Below, one piece after another: positions 10,052-18,736 of a stretch of 64,000 bases of DNA. The number at the start of each line of letters is the position of its first letter. The first letter of the stretch is position 1. The stretch covers positions 1 to 64,000 of the forward strand of contig JAGYPA010000008.1 in assembly GCA_018399255.1 (NCBI GenBank), given 5' to 3'. The notes beneath the pieces were generated by a model that did no database searches, was not told the DNA's origin, and saw only the letters and a program-made list of their open reading frames with translations. A program made the position numbers and the translations under genes. This DNA comes from Spirochaetales bacterium (GTDB lineage: Bacteria > Spirochaetota > Spirochaetia > JABMQR01).

Positions 10052-11122
10052 ATGAAAAAAGTTCTTGGAATTCTGTGTATTCTTATTATGACTGCCGGAG
10101 TGCTTTTCGCGGGAGCGGAGGCTGAAGGCGCGGCAAAAATGAAAGTTGGTATGGTTACGGATGCCGGCACCATTGATGATAAATCATTCAACCAGGGAAC
10201 CTGGGAAGGTGTCCTGTGGGCAGCTGATGATTTTAATCTGGACACCAAGTACCTGAAGCCCGGCGGAACCACTGAAGCCGACTACCTGAAGGAAATCGGC
10301 AATCTCTACGATGCCGGCTACAAGTTGATGGTAACCCCCGGCTTCAAGTTCGAAACAACCATCTTCAAGGCGCAGGACCGCTATAAAGATGCGAAATTCG
10401 TCCTTCTCGACGGATATCCGCATGCAGGGGACTGGGCTCCCGTTGTTGGTGACAATACCGTATCAATTTTCTTTGCAGAGCAAGAATCAGGCTTTCTTGC
10501 CGGTCTTGCTGCGGCTCTTCAGCTTAAGTCCGGCGCTCTCGGTTTTGTCGGCGGTATGGAAATTCCTGCCGTTCAGAAATTCAACTGGGGCTATCAGCAG
10601 GGCATCAAGTATGCCAATGAGAACTATGGAACCTCGATTACTATGAATCCCGATAACTTTATCTATCAGGGAACTTTCGATGATGTCGCAGCTGGCCAGC
10701 AGATTGCCGCTTCGATGTACGACCGCGGGGTAAAGGCCGTTTTTGCCGCAGCCGGCGGTGTTGGCGTAGGCGTTATCAATGAGGCAAAATCACGGGCTGC
10801 CACAGGCAAAAGCGTGTGGGTTATTGGTGTAGACGTAAACCAGTATGCCGACGGTATCTACAGCGGCGACAAGTCGATCATCCTTACCTCAGCCATGAAG
10901 AAAATTGATCAGTCTACCTATGATATGATTAAGGCCGAACTGGACGGAAACTTCCCCGGCGGCGAAATACTTACTTTTGATGCATCGAACAACGGTATCG
11001 GTATTCCTGCCGAAAACCCGAATCTTGATGCAGATGTTGAAGCTAAGGTTGCCGAAGCGTTTGCTGAAATGCAGAGCGGCGAACTGGTGGTTGCCGATAT
11101 TCAGGGAGACTTGATCAAATAG
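10052..11122 (+). CDS. BMP-family nucleoside-binding protein of an ABC transporter
   Basis: Periplasmic binding protein of the BMP/PnrA family, which in spirochaetes (TmpC/PnrA) binds purine nucleosides. It has a signal peptide (MKKVLGILCILIMTAGVLFA), then the family start KVGMVTDAGTIDDKSFNQGTWEG, and later AVFAAAGGVGVGV and VWVIGVDVNQY. Unlike TmpC it has no lipobox cysteine: the predicted cleavage site is AGA-EAEG. It would therefore be soluble in the periplasm, not a lipoprotein. It has a strong ribosome site (AAGGAGG) and its own promoter and terminator, so it is expressed apart from the ATPase and permease genes that follow. The ligand is inferred from the neighbouring phosphorylases. 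Confidence 0.92.
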   Translation: MKKVLGILCILIMTAGVLFAGAEAEGAAKMKVGMVTDAGTIDDKSFNQGTWEGVLWAADDFNLDTKYLKPGGTTEADYLKEIGNLYDAGYKLMVTPGFKFETTIFKAQDRYKDAKFVLLDGYPHAGDWAPVVGDNTVSIFFAEQESGFLAGLAAALQLKSGALGFVGGMEIPAVQKFNWGYQQGIKYANENYGTSITMNPDNFIYQGTFDDVAAGQQIAASMYDRGVKAVFAAAGGVGVGVINEAKSRAATGKSVWVIGVDVNQYADGIYSGDKSIILTSAMKKIDQSTYDMIKAELDGNFPGGEILTFDASNNGIGIPAENPNLDADVEAKVAEAFAEMQSGELVVADIQGDLIK

Positions 11123-11158
11123 TTTCTATGAAACTTTAAAAGCAGACTCACTGAACCG

Positions 11159-11188
11159 TGCCCCCGAATGCCGGGGGCACTTTTTTTA
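11159..11188 (+). terminator. Rho-independent terminator after the BMP gene
   Basis: GTGCCCCC / GGGGGCAC stem with a GAATGCC-side loop, followed by TTTTTTT. It separates the abundant binding protein from the membrane and ATPase genes. Confidence 0.92.
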
Positions 11189-11194
11189 TTTCTT

Positions 11195-11224
11195 TTGCAA
11201 ATTATGTATGTATCAGTCTATAAT
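11195..11224 (+). promoter_or_regulatory. Candidate promoter of the ABC ATPase gene
   Basis: TTGCAA (11195-11200) and TATAAT (11219-11224) with 18-bp spacing, just after the terminator and 29 bases before the ATPase start codon. Confidence 0.55.
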
Positions 11225-11253
11225 AATGAAAAAGTCCAAGGGAGAGTGAACCA

Positions 11254-12771
11254 ATGGAATATATTGTCGAGATGCTGGGCATCCGCAAAGAGTTCCCCGG
11301 GGTCCTGGCGAATGATGATATCACTCTGCAGGTTCGTCCACGGGAGATTCATGCGCTGCTCGGGGAGAATGGAGCGGGCAAATCCACTCTTATGAGCATT
11401 CTGTTCGGTTTGTACCATGCTGACAGGGGAACCATTCGAGTTAAAGGCAATGAGGTGCACGTCACCGACCCGAATGTTGCCAATGACCTGGGAATCGGTA
11501 TGGTTCATCAGCATTTTCAGCTGGTCCACAATTTTACCGTAACAGAAAATATTATTATGGGCAATGAGGGCCGGTTTGTGCTCGATGTCAAGTCAGCGGC
11601 AAAAAAAATTAAGGAGCTGTCTGAGCGATATCGGCTGAGCATCGACCCCGACGCAAAAATTGAGGATATCTCGGTCGGTATGCAGCAGCGGGTTGAGATT
11701 CTCAAGATGCTCTATCGCAATGCGGATGTGCTCATTTTTGACGAACCCACTGCCGTCCTCACCCCGCAGGAGGTTCATGAGCTGATGGGGATCATGAAAA
11801 ACCTGACGAAGGAAGGGAAGTCGATCATCCTTATTACCCATAAGCTGCGGGAAATAAAAGAAATTGCCGAGCGCTGCACCGTTATCAGGCGCGGTAAGTA
11901 TATAGGAACGGTGGATGTTGCCGATACCACCCAGCAGGAGATGGCTTCGATGATGGTCGGGCGGGAGGTCTCCTTCAAGGTGAAAAAGGAACCGGCAAAA
12001 CCGGGCGAGGTGGTACTGAATGTCCAGAATTTAACAGTACTTAACTCACGTAAATATGAAGCACTTAAAAACTTTTCGATTCAGGCCCGGCGAGGTGAGA
12101 TTGTCGGTATCGCCGGAGTTGAGGGAAACGGGCAGACAGAGCTCGTCGAGGCCATTACCGGACTTCGAGATATTGTCTCAGGAAGCATTAAGCTGCATGA
12201 AGATGAAATAAGTGCGCTCAGCCGCAGAAAACGCAACGAGCTTGGCATAGCCCACATACCGGAAGACCGCCAGAAGCATGGACTGGTGCTCGAGTTTACG
12301 GTTGGGGAGAATATGGTTCTGAAGACCTACTATCAGACACCGCATTCAAAAAACGGGTTTCTCAATGAGGAGAAAATTAATGCACATGCTCAGCGGATTG
12401 TAGAGATGTTCGATGTGCGCTCCGGTCAGGGCATCTATTCTCCCGCCGGCGGATTATCGGGCGGCAACCAGCAGAAGGCGATAGTGGGGCGGGAAATCGA
12501 CATGAATCCAGACCTGCTTATAGCCGTCCAGCCGACCCGGGGACTGGATGTCGGGGCTATTGAATATATTCACAAACGCCTGGTCGAGCAGCGGGACAAT
12601 GGGAAGGCAGTACTGCTGGTCTCTCTGGAGCTGGATGAAATTTTCAATCTTTCCGATCGGATTGTGGTTATAAACAGCGGAGAGGTTATCGACGTTGTAA
12701 AAACTGAAGAGACCAATGAGGATGAGATCGGTCTCATGATGGCCGGTATCAAGAGGGGGGAAAGCCGATGA
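11254..12771 (+). CDS. Nucleoside ABC transporter ATP-binding protein (double ABC domain)
   Basis: Powers nucleoside import. Two ATPase domains occur in one 505-residue chain, as in NupO/RbsA-type importers. The first has Walker A GENGAGKST (37-45), a degenerate signature SVGMQQRVEIL and Walker B VLIFDEPTAVLTP. The second has a degenerate Walker A region (GVEGNGQTELVEAI), signature LSGGNQQKAIVGRE and QPTRGLDVGA. The good ribosome site AAGGGAG precedes the ATG. It overlaps the first permease gene by four bases (ATGA), so translation is probably coupled. With the two permeases and the BMP protein it forms one importer. Confidence 0.93.
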   Translation: MEYIVEMLGIRKEFPGVLANDDITLQVRPREIHALLGENGAGKSTLMSILFGLYHADRGTIRVKGNEVHVTDPNVANDLGIGMVHQHFQLVHNFTVTENIIMGNEGRFVLDVKSAAKKIKELSERYRLSIDPDAKIEDISVGMQQRVEILKMLYRNADVLIFDEPTAVLTPQEVHELMGIMKNLTKEGKSIILITHKLREIKEIAERCTVIRRGKYIGTVDVADTTQQEMASMMVGREVSFKVKKEPAKPGEVVLNVQNLTVLNSRKYEALKNFSIQARRGEIVGIAGVEGNGQTELVEAITGLRDIVSGSIKLHEDEISALSRRKRNELGIAHIPEDRQKHGLVLEFTVGENMVLKTYYQTPHSKNGFLNEEKINAHAQRIVEMFDVRSGQGIYSPAGGLSGGNQQKAIVGREIDMNPDLLIAVQPTRGLDVGAIEYIHKRLVEQRDNGKAVLLVSLELDEIFNLSDRIVVINSGEVIDVVKTEETNEDEIGLMMAGIKRGESR

Positions 12772-13850
12772 AGATTAAAAGCAATGCACTGGCTATGGCC
12801 CTGTCGGCTGTTCTTCTGGGACTTATTGCCGGGGCCGTCCTGATGGCTGCCATAGGCAGCAACCCGTTTCTGGGATACACCTATCTGTTCAGGGGCGGTC
12901 TGATGAGCATCGAACGGGTCGGCAATACTTTTGCCACTGCGATAACCCTGACCCTGACCGGTCTGTCCGTCGCCTTTGCTTTTAAGACGGGACTGTTCAA
13001 CATCGGGGCGTCCGGGCAGATGCTGATGGGCGGTTTATTCGCTACGATAGTGGCCTTAACCGTTTCCGTACCGCGTCCGCTTCTCCTGCTGTTTACTATT
13101 CTTGCAGGGTTCGCAGGGGGAGCGGTCTGGGGGGCTGTCCCCGGATACCTCAAGGCCAAGTTCAATGTGCATGAGGTTGTCGCCACGATCATGATGAACT
13201 GGATAGCCTACTGGATTATCTATTATGTCGTTCCAGCCTACTTCAAGGGTGCTTATCTGGAGACGGAATCACGCATTATTCCTGCAGCAGCCTCCCTGAA
13301 AACTCCTTGGCTCGATTCGCTGTTCAGGGGATCGTACATCAATATCGGCATATTTGTGGCGATTGCCGCGGTGATTGTTATTCAGATAATCCTGAAGAAA
13401 ACCACGCTCGGATATGAGCTGAAGGCGGTGGGCTACAACCGGGATGCGGCAGAGTATGCGGGAATACGGGTAAACCGCAATGTTATTCTGTCGATGGTGA
13501 TTGCCGGCGGACTTGCCGGACTTGCCGGGACAACTTTTTATACCGGGTATGCATCAAACATCCAGATCGGCGTGCTGCCGAATCAGGGTTTTGACGGGAT
13601 CGCAGTTGCCCTGCTCGGGGCTACAGAACCCTGGGGCGTCTTTGCTTCAGCCCTCTTTTTCGGTTTGCTCCACTCCGGCAAGGGTTTCATGAATGCCATG
13701 ACCGATATACCGCCGGAAATTTCCGATACTATCATTGCCACGATTATCTACTTTACGGCTACAAGCGTGCTGCTTGGCAGGATGTGGACGTTTCTCGGAC
13801 GCCTGCGGAGACGCAGGAAGGATGAATCTGATAAGGAGGTGCAGAAATGA
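12768..13850 (+). CDS. Nucleoside ABC transporter permease 1 (NupP type)
   Basis: Inner-membrane subunit of the importer. It has 360 residues with about eight to ten hydrophobic segments, and the permease family motifs FKTGLFNIGASGQMLMGG, AKFNVHEVVATIMMNW and GLAGLAGTTFYTGY. The C-terminus is basic and cytoplasmic. It overlaps the ATPase gene upstream and the second permease downstream by four bases each. The gene is intact, in contrast to its downstream partner. Confidence 0.92.
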   Translation: MKIKSNALAMALSAVLLGLIAGAVLMAAIGSNPFLGYTYLFRGGLMSIERVGNTFATAITLTLTGLSVAFAFKTGLFNIGASGQMLMGGLFATIVALTVSVPRPLLLLFTILAGFAGGAVWGAVPGYLKAKFNVHEVVATIMMNWIAYWIIYYVVPAYFKGAYLETESRIIPAAASLKTPWLDSLFRGSYINIGIFVAIAAVIVIQIILKKTTLGYELKAVGYNRDAAEYAGIRVNRNVILSMVIAGGLAGLAGTTFYTGYASNIQIGVLPNQGFDGIAVALLGATEPWGVFASALFFGLLHSGKGFMNAMTDIPPEISDTIIATIIYFTATSVLLGRMWTFLGRLRRRRKDESDKEVQK

Positions 13851-14829
13851 ATTTTTGGCTGATACTTTCACAGATATTTCCTTATGCGGTTGTGCTTACG
13901 ATTCCGCTGCTCATTACCGCATTGGGCGGACTTTTCAGTGAGCGCAGCGGGGTTGTCAATATCGGTCTCGAGGGGCTGATGGTTATCGGTTTCTTTACCT
14001 CGGCCATAGTGATAGCGAGTCTGGAAAACTCCATGCCGGGTTTGGCTATCCCCCTGGGACTGCTTGCGGCCATGGCGGGCGGGGCTCTTTTCTCCCTCTT
14101 GCATGCGTTTGCTTCCATTAACCTTAATGCCAATCAGATAATAAGCGGTACCGCCATAAATATGATGGCAGGAGCACTTACAGCCTCTATCTGGCCCGGA
14201 CCATTACCGGCGGCGGAAATATTCAGATACGGAGCGGAATACTCAGACTCGATATTCCGGGGCTCTCAAAAATTCCCATTTTTCGGACCGCTGTTTTTTA
14301 CGCAGACCTGCGGACCACCTGGGTGGTACTTCTGATTGTTGCGCTGGTCCTGGTTTATGCTTTATCAAAACAGCCTTCGGTCTGCGGGCCCGGGCTTGCC
14401 AGAGCATCCTTCGTCAGGCACACTTCGGCTGAATTGTCAATGTATATCGAATGCGGTATATCGGGGTTTCTTATATCCGGGGCTTTTGCCGGTCTCGGGG
14501 GCGGGGCGATTCTGGTTACCTATTCCGGAGAGTTCAACAGGACGGTTGCCGGACTCGAGATTTCTCTCGCTGGAAATTTTGCCCTGATTTTCGGGCAGTG
14601 GAAGCCCCTGGGTGTATTGGGAGCCACCTTTTTCTTTCGGTTTTGCCCGGACGATAGCCAATGTTTCCCAGGTGGTTCCCGAACTGGCAGTTATCCCTCC
14701 GCTCATTTTGAAAATTTTCCCTTACGTCGTTACACTGCTGGCTCTTGTGCTGTTCTCAGAAAACATCACGCAGGCGCCGAAGAGGCTGCCAGCGACCTAT
14801 TTCCCCCGGACAGGGATAGGGCCAACTGA
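13847..14829 (+). pseudogene. Nucleoside ABC transporter permease 2 (NupQ type), multiply frameshifted
   Basis: The first 100 residues are a normal second permease (SERSGVVNIGLEGLMVIGFF, INLNANQIISGTAINMMAG). From about 14180 on, recognisable protein alternates between frames. YLARTITGGGNIQ is in another frame, FFGPLFF returns to the first, TTWVVLLIVALVLVYAL is in a third, then GAFAGLGGGAILVTYSGEFNR and GQWKPLGVLGATFFF. The end, FARTIANVSQVVPELAVIPP, again needs a shift near 14640. At least four single-base indels are implied. If real, the importer lacks one permease; if these are sequencing errors, the gene is intact. The purine phosphorylase next to it also has a shift, which keeps the error explanation open. 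Confidence 0.8.
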
Positions 14830-14901
14830 AAGGGCAGGCAAACTTGCATGCAGGATGAGCAAATCTGGAAAAAAAGAATCTGGAAAAATGGAGGCAGAGC
14901 G

Positions 14902-15725
14902 ATGGAATATACATTCAATATGATGCAGGAAGCGGCAGACTATATTGCCGCGAGGATAGTCGTAAAACCGGCAGTTGGTCTTATTCTGGGTTCCGGGCTG
15001 GGTGTGCTTGGAGATGATGTGGAGGAGGCGGTTTATATTCCCTGGAAATTCCCCATTTCCCCGTATCCACGGTTCAGGGCCATGCGGGACGTCTGGTAAT
15101 CGGGCTGCTTGAGGGGAAGCCGGTTCTGGTGATGCAGGGCCGTTTTCATTATTATGAGGGTTATTCACGAGAAGCGATCAGCTTTCCTGTGCGGGTAATG
15201 AAGCTGCTGGGAATTGAGATCCTGATCGTAACTAATGCGGCAGGGGGATGCAATCGCAGTTTTTCTCCCGGAGATCTGATGATAATCACCGATCATATAA
15301 AGTTTTATGATGACAGCCCGCTGAGGGGACCAAATCTTGATCAGTTTGGGCTGCGTTTCAATGACATGTCTGAGCCCTACAGCCGCAAGCTTGGGGCCTT
15401 GGCCAGATCGGCGGCCGCAGAGATCGGTATAAGCCTGCAGGAGGGAGTCTATGCCAATATGGGCGGTCCGAGTTTTGAGACTCCGGCAGAAATACGGATG
15501 CTTCAGATACTCGGAGCGGATGCCGTCGGTATGTCGACCGTTCCGGAGGTTATTACTGCCAACCACTCCGGCATACAGGTCCTGGGATTGTCATGCATAA
15601 CCAATATGGCGGCGGGAATTCTCGATCAGCCCCTCAACCATGAAGAGGTGCTGGAAACCGGGGCCCAGGTTCGGGATACTTTTGCCCGGCTTATCAAGGG
15701 GGTTCTCGGAGCATGGAACCGCTGA
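14902..15725 (+). pseudogene. Purine-nucleoside phosphorylase with one frameshift
   Basis: Phosphorolyses purine nucleosides. It starts MEYTFNMMQEAADYI after a GGAGG site and has the phosphate-binding GLILGSGLG. The frame runs out near 15060-15100, but the expected EIPHFPVSTVQGHAGRL is present in another frame. The rest of the protein follows from about 15100: QGRFHYYEGY, VTNAAGGCN, the base-binding NMGGPSFETPAEIR, and MSTVPEVITANH. A single one-base change near 15040 would restore a normal protein of about 275 residues. It completes the nucleoside set next to the transporter. It may be a real inactivation or an assembly error. Confidence 0.85.
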
Positions 15726-16276
15726 AACCGCTGAAACCGCTGAAACCGCTGATACCGCTGCAGGAGCTTATAGCTTTGCTTCAGCTTGAACCCCTCCCGG
15801 TGGAAGGAGGTTACTATCGGGTCCACTATACGGCATCCGACCTGCTTGACGCAGCAGCGCTCCCTGCTCGATTTACGGGAGTTCGTGCGCTTTCCGGAGC
15901 CATCTATTATCTTATTACACCGGAATCTTTTTCCTCGCTTCACAAATTGCGGGGTGATGAGCTCTGGCACCATTATTATGGGGATTCAGCAGAGCAATTC
16001 TGTCTCTATCCGAAGGGGGATGTGGGCAGCGGTGGGATTAAGCAGGAAAGAGTTCGGCTGGGTACGGATTTTACCGCAGGTGATCTTCCTTCTCATGTTG
16101 TTCCAGGCGGAGTATGGCAGGGTACCCGATTGGTTCCAGGCGGACGGTATGCCCTGTTCGGAACTACAATGGCTCCCGCCTATGCTGAAGCTGATTTTAC
16201 TCCTGGAGAGCGGGATGTTCTCACGGCTGTCTATCCTGAAGCAGCTGCGGCAATAAAGGAGTATACCTATGACTGA
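15713..16276 (+). CDS. Cupin_5-type (DUF985) cupin protein
   Basis: A small beta-barrel cupin of the family formerly called DUF985. Recognisable pieces are the N-terminal PLPVEGGYYRVHY, AIYYLITPESFSSLHKLRGDELWHHYYGD, and the C-terminal GGRYALFGTTMAPAYAEADF. His and Glu residues in the middle could bind a metal. The reaction is unknown. The first 13 residues come from the tandem repeat overlapping the previous gene. The conserved domain starts at about residue 17, so a later start is possible, but no later ATG precedes the domain. The gene overlaps the following SDR gene by eight bases. Confidence 0.8.
   Translation: MEPLKPLKPLKPLIPLQELIALLQLEPLPVEGGYYRVHYTASDLLDAAALPARFTGVRALSGAIYYLITPESFSSLHKLRGDELWHHYYGDSAEQFCLYPKGDVGSGGIKQERVRLGTDFTAGDLPSHVVPGGVWQGTRLVPGGRYALFGTTMAPAYAEADFTPGERDVLTAVYPEAAAAIKEYTYD
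15715..15760. repeat. 9-bp tandem repeat at the punA/cupin junction
   Basis: Five near-identical copies of ACCGCTGAA covering the stop codon of the purine phosphorylase and the start of the cupin gene. In the cupin frame it reads as repeated Leu-Lys-Pro. Confidence 0.9.
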
Positions 16277-17027
16277 TCTGTTTCGTCTCGACGGCAAGAT
16301 TGCCCTTGTTACGGGGGGTGCGGGAAATCTTGGCAGCGGCATATCCCGAGCGCTTGCAGCGGCAGGGGCTTCCGTGGCAGTCAGCTTTTACGGAGATCGC
16401 AGCCGGGCTGAGCAGCTGGTCGATGAACTGAAGGAGCTCGGTCCCGGGGGGGCTCTGTTTTCTGCCGATCTACGGAATGAAGCCGAAGTGAAAAATCTGG
16501 CTGCCGAGGTTGCAGAACGGTTCGGCTCTGTTGATATTCTGGTGAACAATTCCGGAATATTTTCCCTTTCCAGACAGGAGGATCTTCCGGCTGCGGGTTG
16601 GGATGACCTGTTTGCCGTCAATGTCAGAGGCTTGTTTCTCTGCAGTCAGGCCTGTATACCCCATATGAAAAAAGAGGGGGGAGTCATAATAAATATTGCC
16701 AGCATAAATTCCCTGCACCCGGGATTCGGCAGGACCGCTCATTATGATGCTTCCAAGGGGGCCGTTGCCGCCTATACACGATCTCTTGCCGCAGAGCTGG
16801 GACCGGAGGGGATACGGGTCAATGCCATTGCCCCCGGGCTGATCAGTTCCGCACATCTGAAGAAGAGTTTTCCCGAGCTGGTCTCCCTGTATGCCGGCAG
16901 GGCTCCGCTGGGACGTCTCGTGGGAATTGAAGATGTCGGCAATGCGGCAGTATTTCTGGCATCGGGAGCAGCCTCTGCGGTAACCGGTGAGATTCTGACC
17001 GTTGACTGCGGATATCTGCTTACTTGA
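16269..17027 (+). CDS. Short-chain dehydrogenase/reductase
   Basis: NAD(P)-dependent oxidoreductase of the classical SDR family, 252 residues. The cofactor motif TGGAGNLGSG, the NNSG motif of DILVNNSGIF, the catalytic Ser in IASINS and YDASKGA (Tyr and Lys of the active site) are present. The C-terminus ASAVTGEILTVDCG is typical of the 3-ketoacyl-reductase/sugar dehydrogenase branch. The substrate cannot be named. It overlaps the cupin gene and is 15 bases before the ParB-like gene, so all may share one transcript. Confidence 0.9.
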   Translation: MTDLFRLDGKIALVTGGAGNLGSGISRALAAAGASVAVSFYGDRSRAEQLVDELKELGPGGALFSADLRNEAEVKNLAAEVAERFGSVDILVNNSGIFSLSRQEDLPAAGWDDLFAVNVRGLFLCSQACIPHMKKEGGVIINIASINSLHPGFGRTAHYDASKGAVAAYTRSLAAELGPEGIRVNAIAPGLISSAHLKKSFPELVSLYAGRAPLGRLVGIEDVGNAAVFLASGAASAVTGEILTVDCGYLLT

Positions 17028-17042
17028 AAGAGGGAGGGGTTA

Positions 17043-17936
17043 ATGGGAGTCTATGACATGAAGTCCGTCGAGGAGTTCCGGCAGGCTTTTACCAAAGGCG
17101 TTCTGCAGTCTGTTCTGGCTAGAATTCAGCTTGAACGGGCGCAGCTGCTCTCTTTTTACGATATAAAGGAGCTGGTAAAACCTGGAGACCAGACGTACCG
17201 CGGCATACACCCTATTCCCGTCGATCAGATAATCGGCAGCGAAGGCCGGTATAACGATTTTTCCAATACCTTCTTACCCAAAAAAGCGATGCTGAAAAAC
17301 CGCTGGTCAAGAGTCAGCAAAGCCCACGACTTAATGATAGATCTCCCTCCTATCAGCGTATACAAACTGGGAAATGCCTATTTTGTTCGGGACGGCAACC
17401 ATCGTGTTTCAGTAGCAAAAGCAACAGGAATAGCCTATATTGATGCTGAGATACTGGAACTTGATTCTCATATAGAACTCAAACCGGGGATGACAAACCG
17501 CCAGATACTGCGGCAGGTTATTCAGTACGAACGGCAGCAGGTTATTGATGCAACCGGAATAGACACCCTGATTGACTTTGCACAGATCCGCTTTACCGAG
17601 CCGGGGCGATACCATGAGCTGCTGCACCATATCGATATCCATCGAAAATTCATCAGAATAACACAAAAAAGAGAACTCTCTTTCAACGAGGCCGTGATAT
17701 CCTGGCATAAGAATGTATACCAGCCGATTGCCGAGGCAGTGACGGAGCAGAAAATTCCGGGGCGTTTTCCCGGCAGGACCACCGCCGACTTGTATATATG
17801 GATTGTCAAGCATTTAAATCGACTGAAGGGGCGCTATGGTTTTGACGTGCAGCCGGATGAAGCTTCGCGGGATTATGCGGATAAGTTTGGCCAGAGTTTG
17901 TTTCAAAGGGTGGTTTCATGGTTCCAAAAGAGATGA
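17043..17936 (+). CDS. ParB/Srx-like domain protein A
   Basis: A 297-residue protein of unknown function. The N-terminal half resembles the ParB/sulfiredoxin fold: a strand PIPVDQIIGSEGRY, a linker, then LPPISVYKLGNAYFVRDGNHR with the DGNHR box at 117-121, similar to the nucleotide-binding box of ParB-like and free-serine-kinase proteins. The C-terminal half is conserved with its paralogue at 18736 (PGRYHELLHHIDIH, SFNEAVISWHKNVY, TTADLYIWIVKH). No signal peptide or helix-turn-helix is apparent. A GGGAGGGG ribosome site precedes the ATG. It overlaps the metallophosphoesterase gene by 19 bases. I recall related proteins from Chloroflexota, mostly annotated as hypothetical; nucleotide binding is an inference from the box. 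Confidence 0.7.
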   Translation: MGVYDMKSVEEFRQAFTKGVLQSVLARIQLERAQLLSFYDIKELVKPGDQTYRGIHPIPVDQIIGSEGRYNDFSNTFLPKKAMLKNRWSRVSKAHDLMIDLPPISVYKLGNAYFVRDGNHRVSVAKATGIAYIDAEILELDSHIELKPGMTNRQILRQVIQYERQQVIDATGIDTLIDFAQIRFTEPGRYHELLHHIDIHRKFIRITQKRELSFNEAVISWHKNVYQPIAEAVTEQKIPGRFPGRTTADLYIWIVKHLNRLKGRYGFDVQPDEASRDYADKFGQSLFQRVVSWFQKR

Positions 17937-18736
17937 TAACTGAGAGCGATGAATTACAGACTGTAAAAATCCTCTGCGTTGCCGACCAGGTGGATCCTGT
18001 TGTCTATTCCCAGAATATGAAAGAGCGCTTTCGTGAAACAGCCTTTATTATAGGTGCCGGGGATCTGAAAATGCGCTACTACGGGTTTATTGTCAGCATG
18101 CTCAACAAGCCTCTCTATTTTGTATTCGGCAACCATGATCTGGAATATTTCAAGCGTTTTCGGCGTCCCCGTGAAGATGAAAATTCCGAAACTCAGGAAT
18201 CACACATGGTCAGGAGCTATTTTGGTTCGACATGCATTGGCGACAAGTTAATTCGCCATAAAAAAACCGGCCTGCTGCTTGCAGGATTGGGCGGATCTAT
18301 GCGATATAATCGGGGAGAGAGTCAGTACACTGATTTTCAGATGTATATGAAGGTCTTTCGTCTGCTTCCGAGAATGGTCTTTAACCGACTTTTTCGGGGT
18401 CGCTGGGTCGATATCCTGGTAACCCATGCCCCCCCGTTCGGCATTAATGACGGCGATGATCGCTGCCATACCGGGTTTAAGGCCTTTCTCTGGTTTATGC
18501 GGGTGTTCAAACCGCGCTATCTTATCCACGGGCACATTCACTTGTGGGATATGAATGCAGAGCGGGTGGGCAGGTATCAGGAAACAACGATTATTAATGT
18601 GTATGGTCGCTACATTCTGGAGCTGGAGACCGTAAGCGGTCCAGGCAGGAAGAAAGGCATGATAGCGGACCCGAAAGTGACCAGGGTCAGTAACCAGGGG
18701 CCAGTGACCAGGGTCACTGATCCGGAGGAACAGTAA
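17918..18736 (+). CDS. Calcineurin-like metallophosphoesterase
   Basis: A 272-residue phosphoesterase with most dinuclear-metal motifs: GAGDL (48-50 for GDL), GNHD (71-74), VTHAPPF (His170) and HGHIH (about 204-208). The usual first motif DxH is replaced by ADQVDP (residues 22-27), so the first histidine is missing. I recall a branch of the family with this SDxVDP-type motif. The gene sits between two ParB-like paralogues, overlapping the first by 19 bases and the second by one (TAATG). That indicates coupled translation and a shared function. The C-terminal 25 residues contain a small sequence repeat (VTRVSNQGPVTRVT). An alternative start at 17933 would give a four-base overlap. The substrate is unknown. 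Confidence 0.85.
   Translation: MVPKEMITESDELQTVKILCVADQVDPVVYSQNMKERFRETAFIIGAGDLKMRYYGFIVSMLNKPLYFVFGNHDLEYFKRFRRPREDENSETQESHMVRSYFGSTCIGDKLIRHKKTGLLLAGLGGSMRYNRGESQYTDFQMYMKVFRLLPRMVFNRLFRGRWVDILVTHAPPFGINDGDDRCHTGFKAFLWFMRVFKPRYLIHGHIHLWDMNAERVGRYQETTIINVYGRYILELETVSGPGRKKGMIADPKVTRVSNQGPVTRVTDPEEQ
18677..18720. repeat. Tandem repeat at the 3' end of the phosphoesterase gene
   Basis: GTGACCAGGGTCA occurs twice (18677 and 18703), separated by the related GTAACCAGGGGCCA. It is in frame and encodes the repetitive C-terminal tail, so it probably arose by slippage. Confidence 0.75.
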
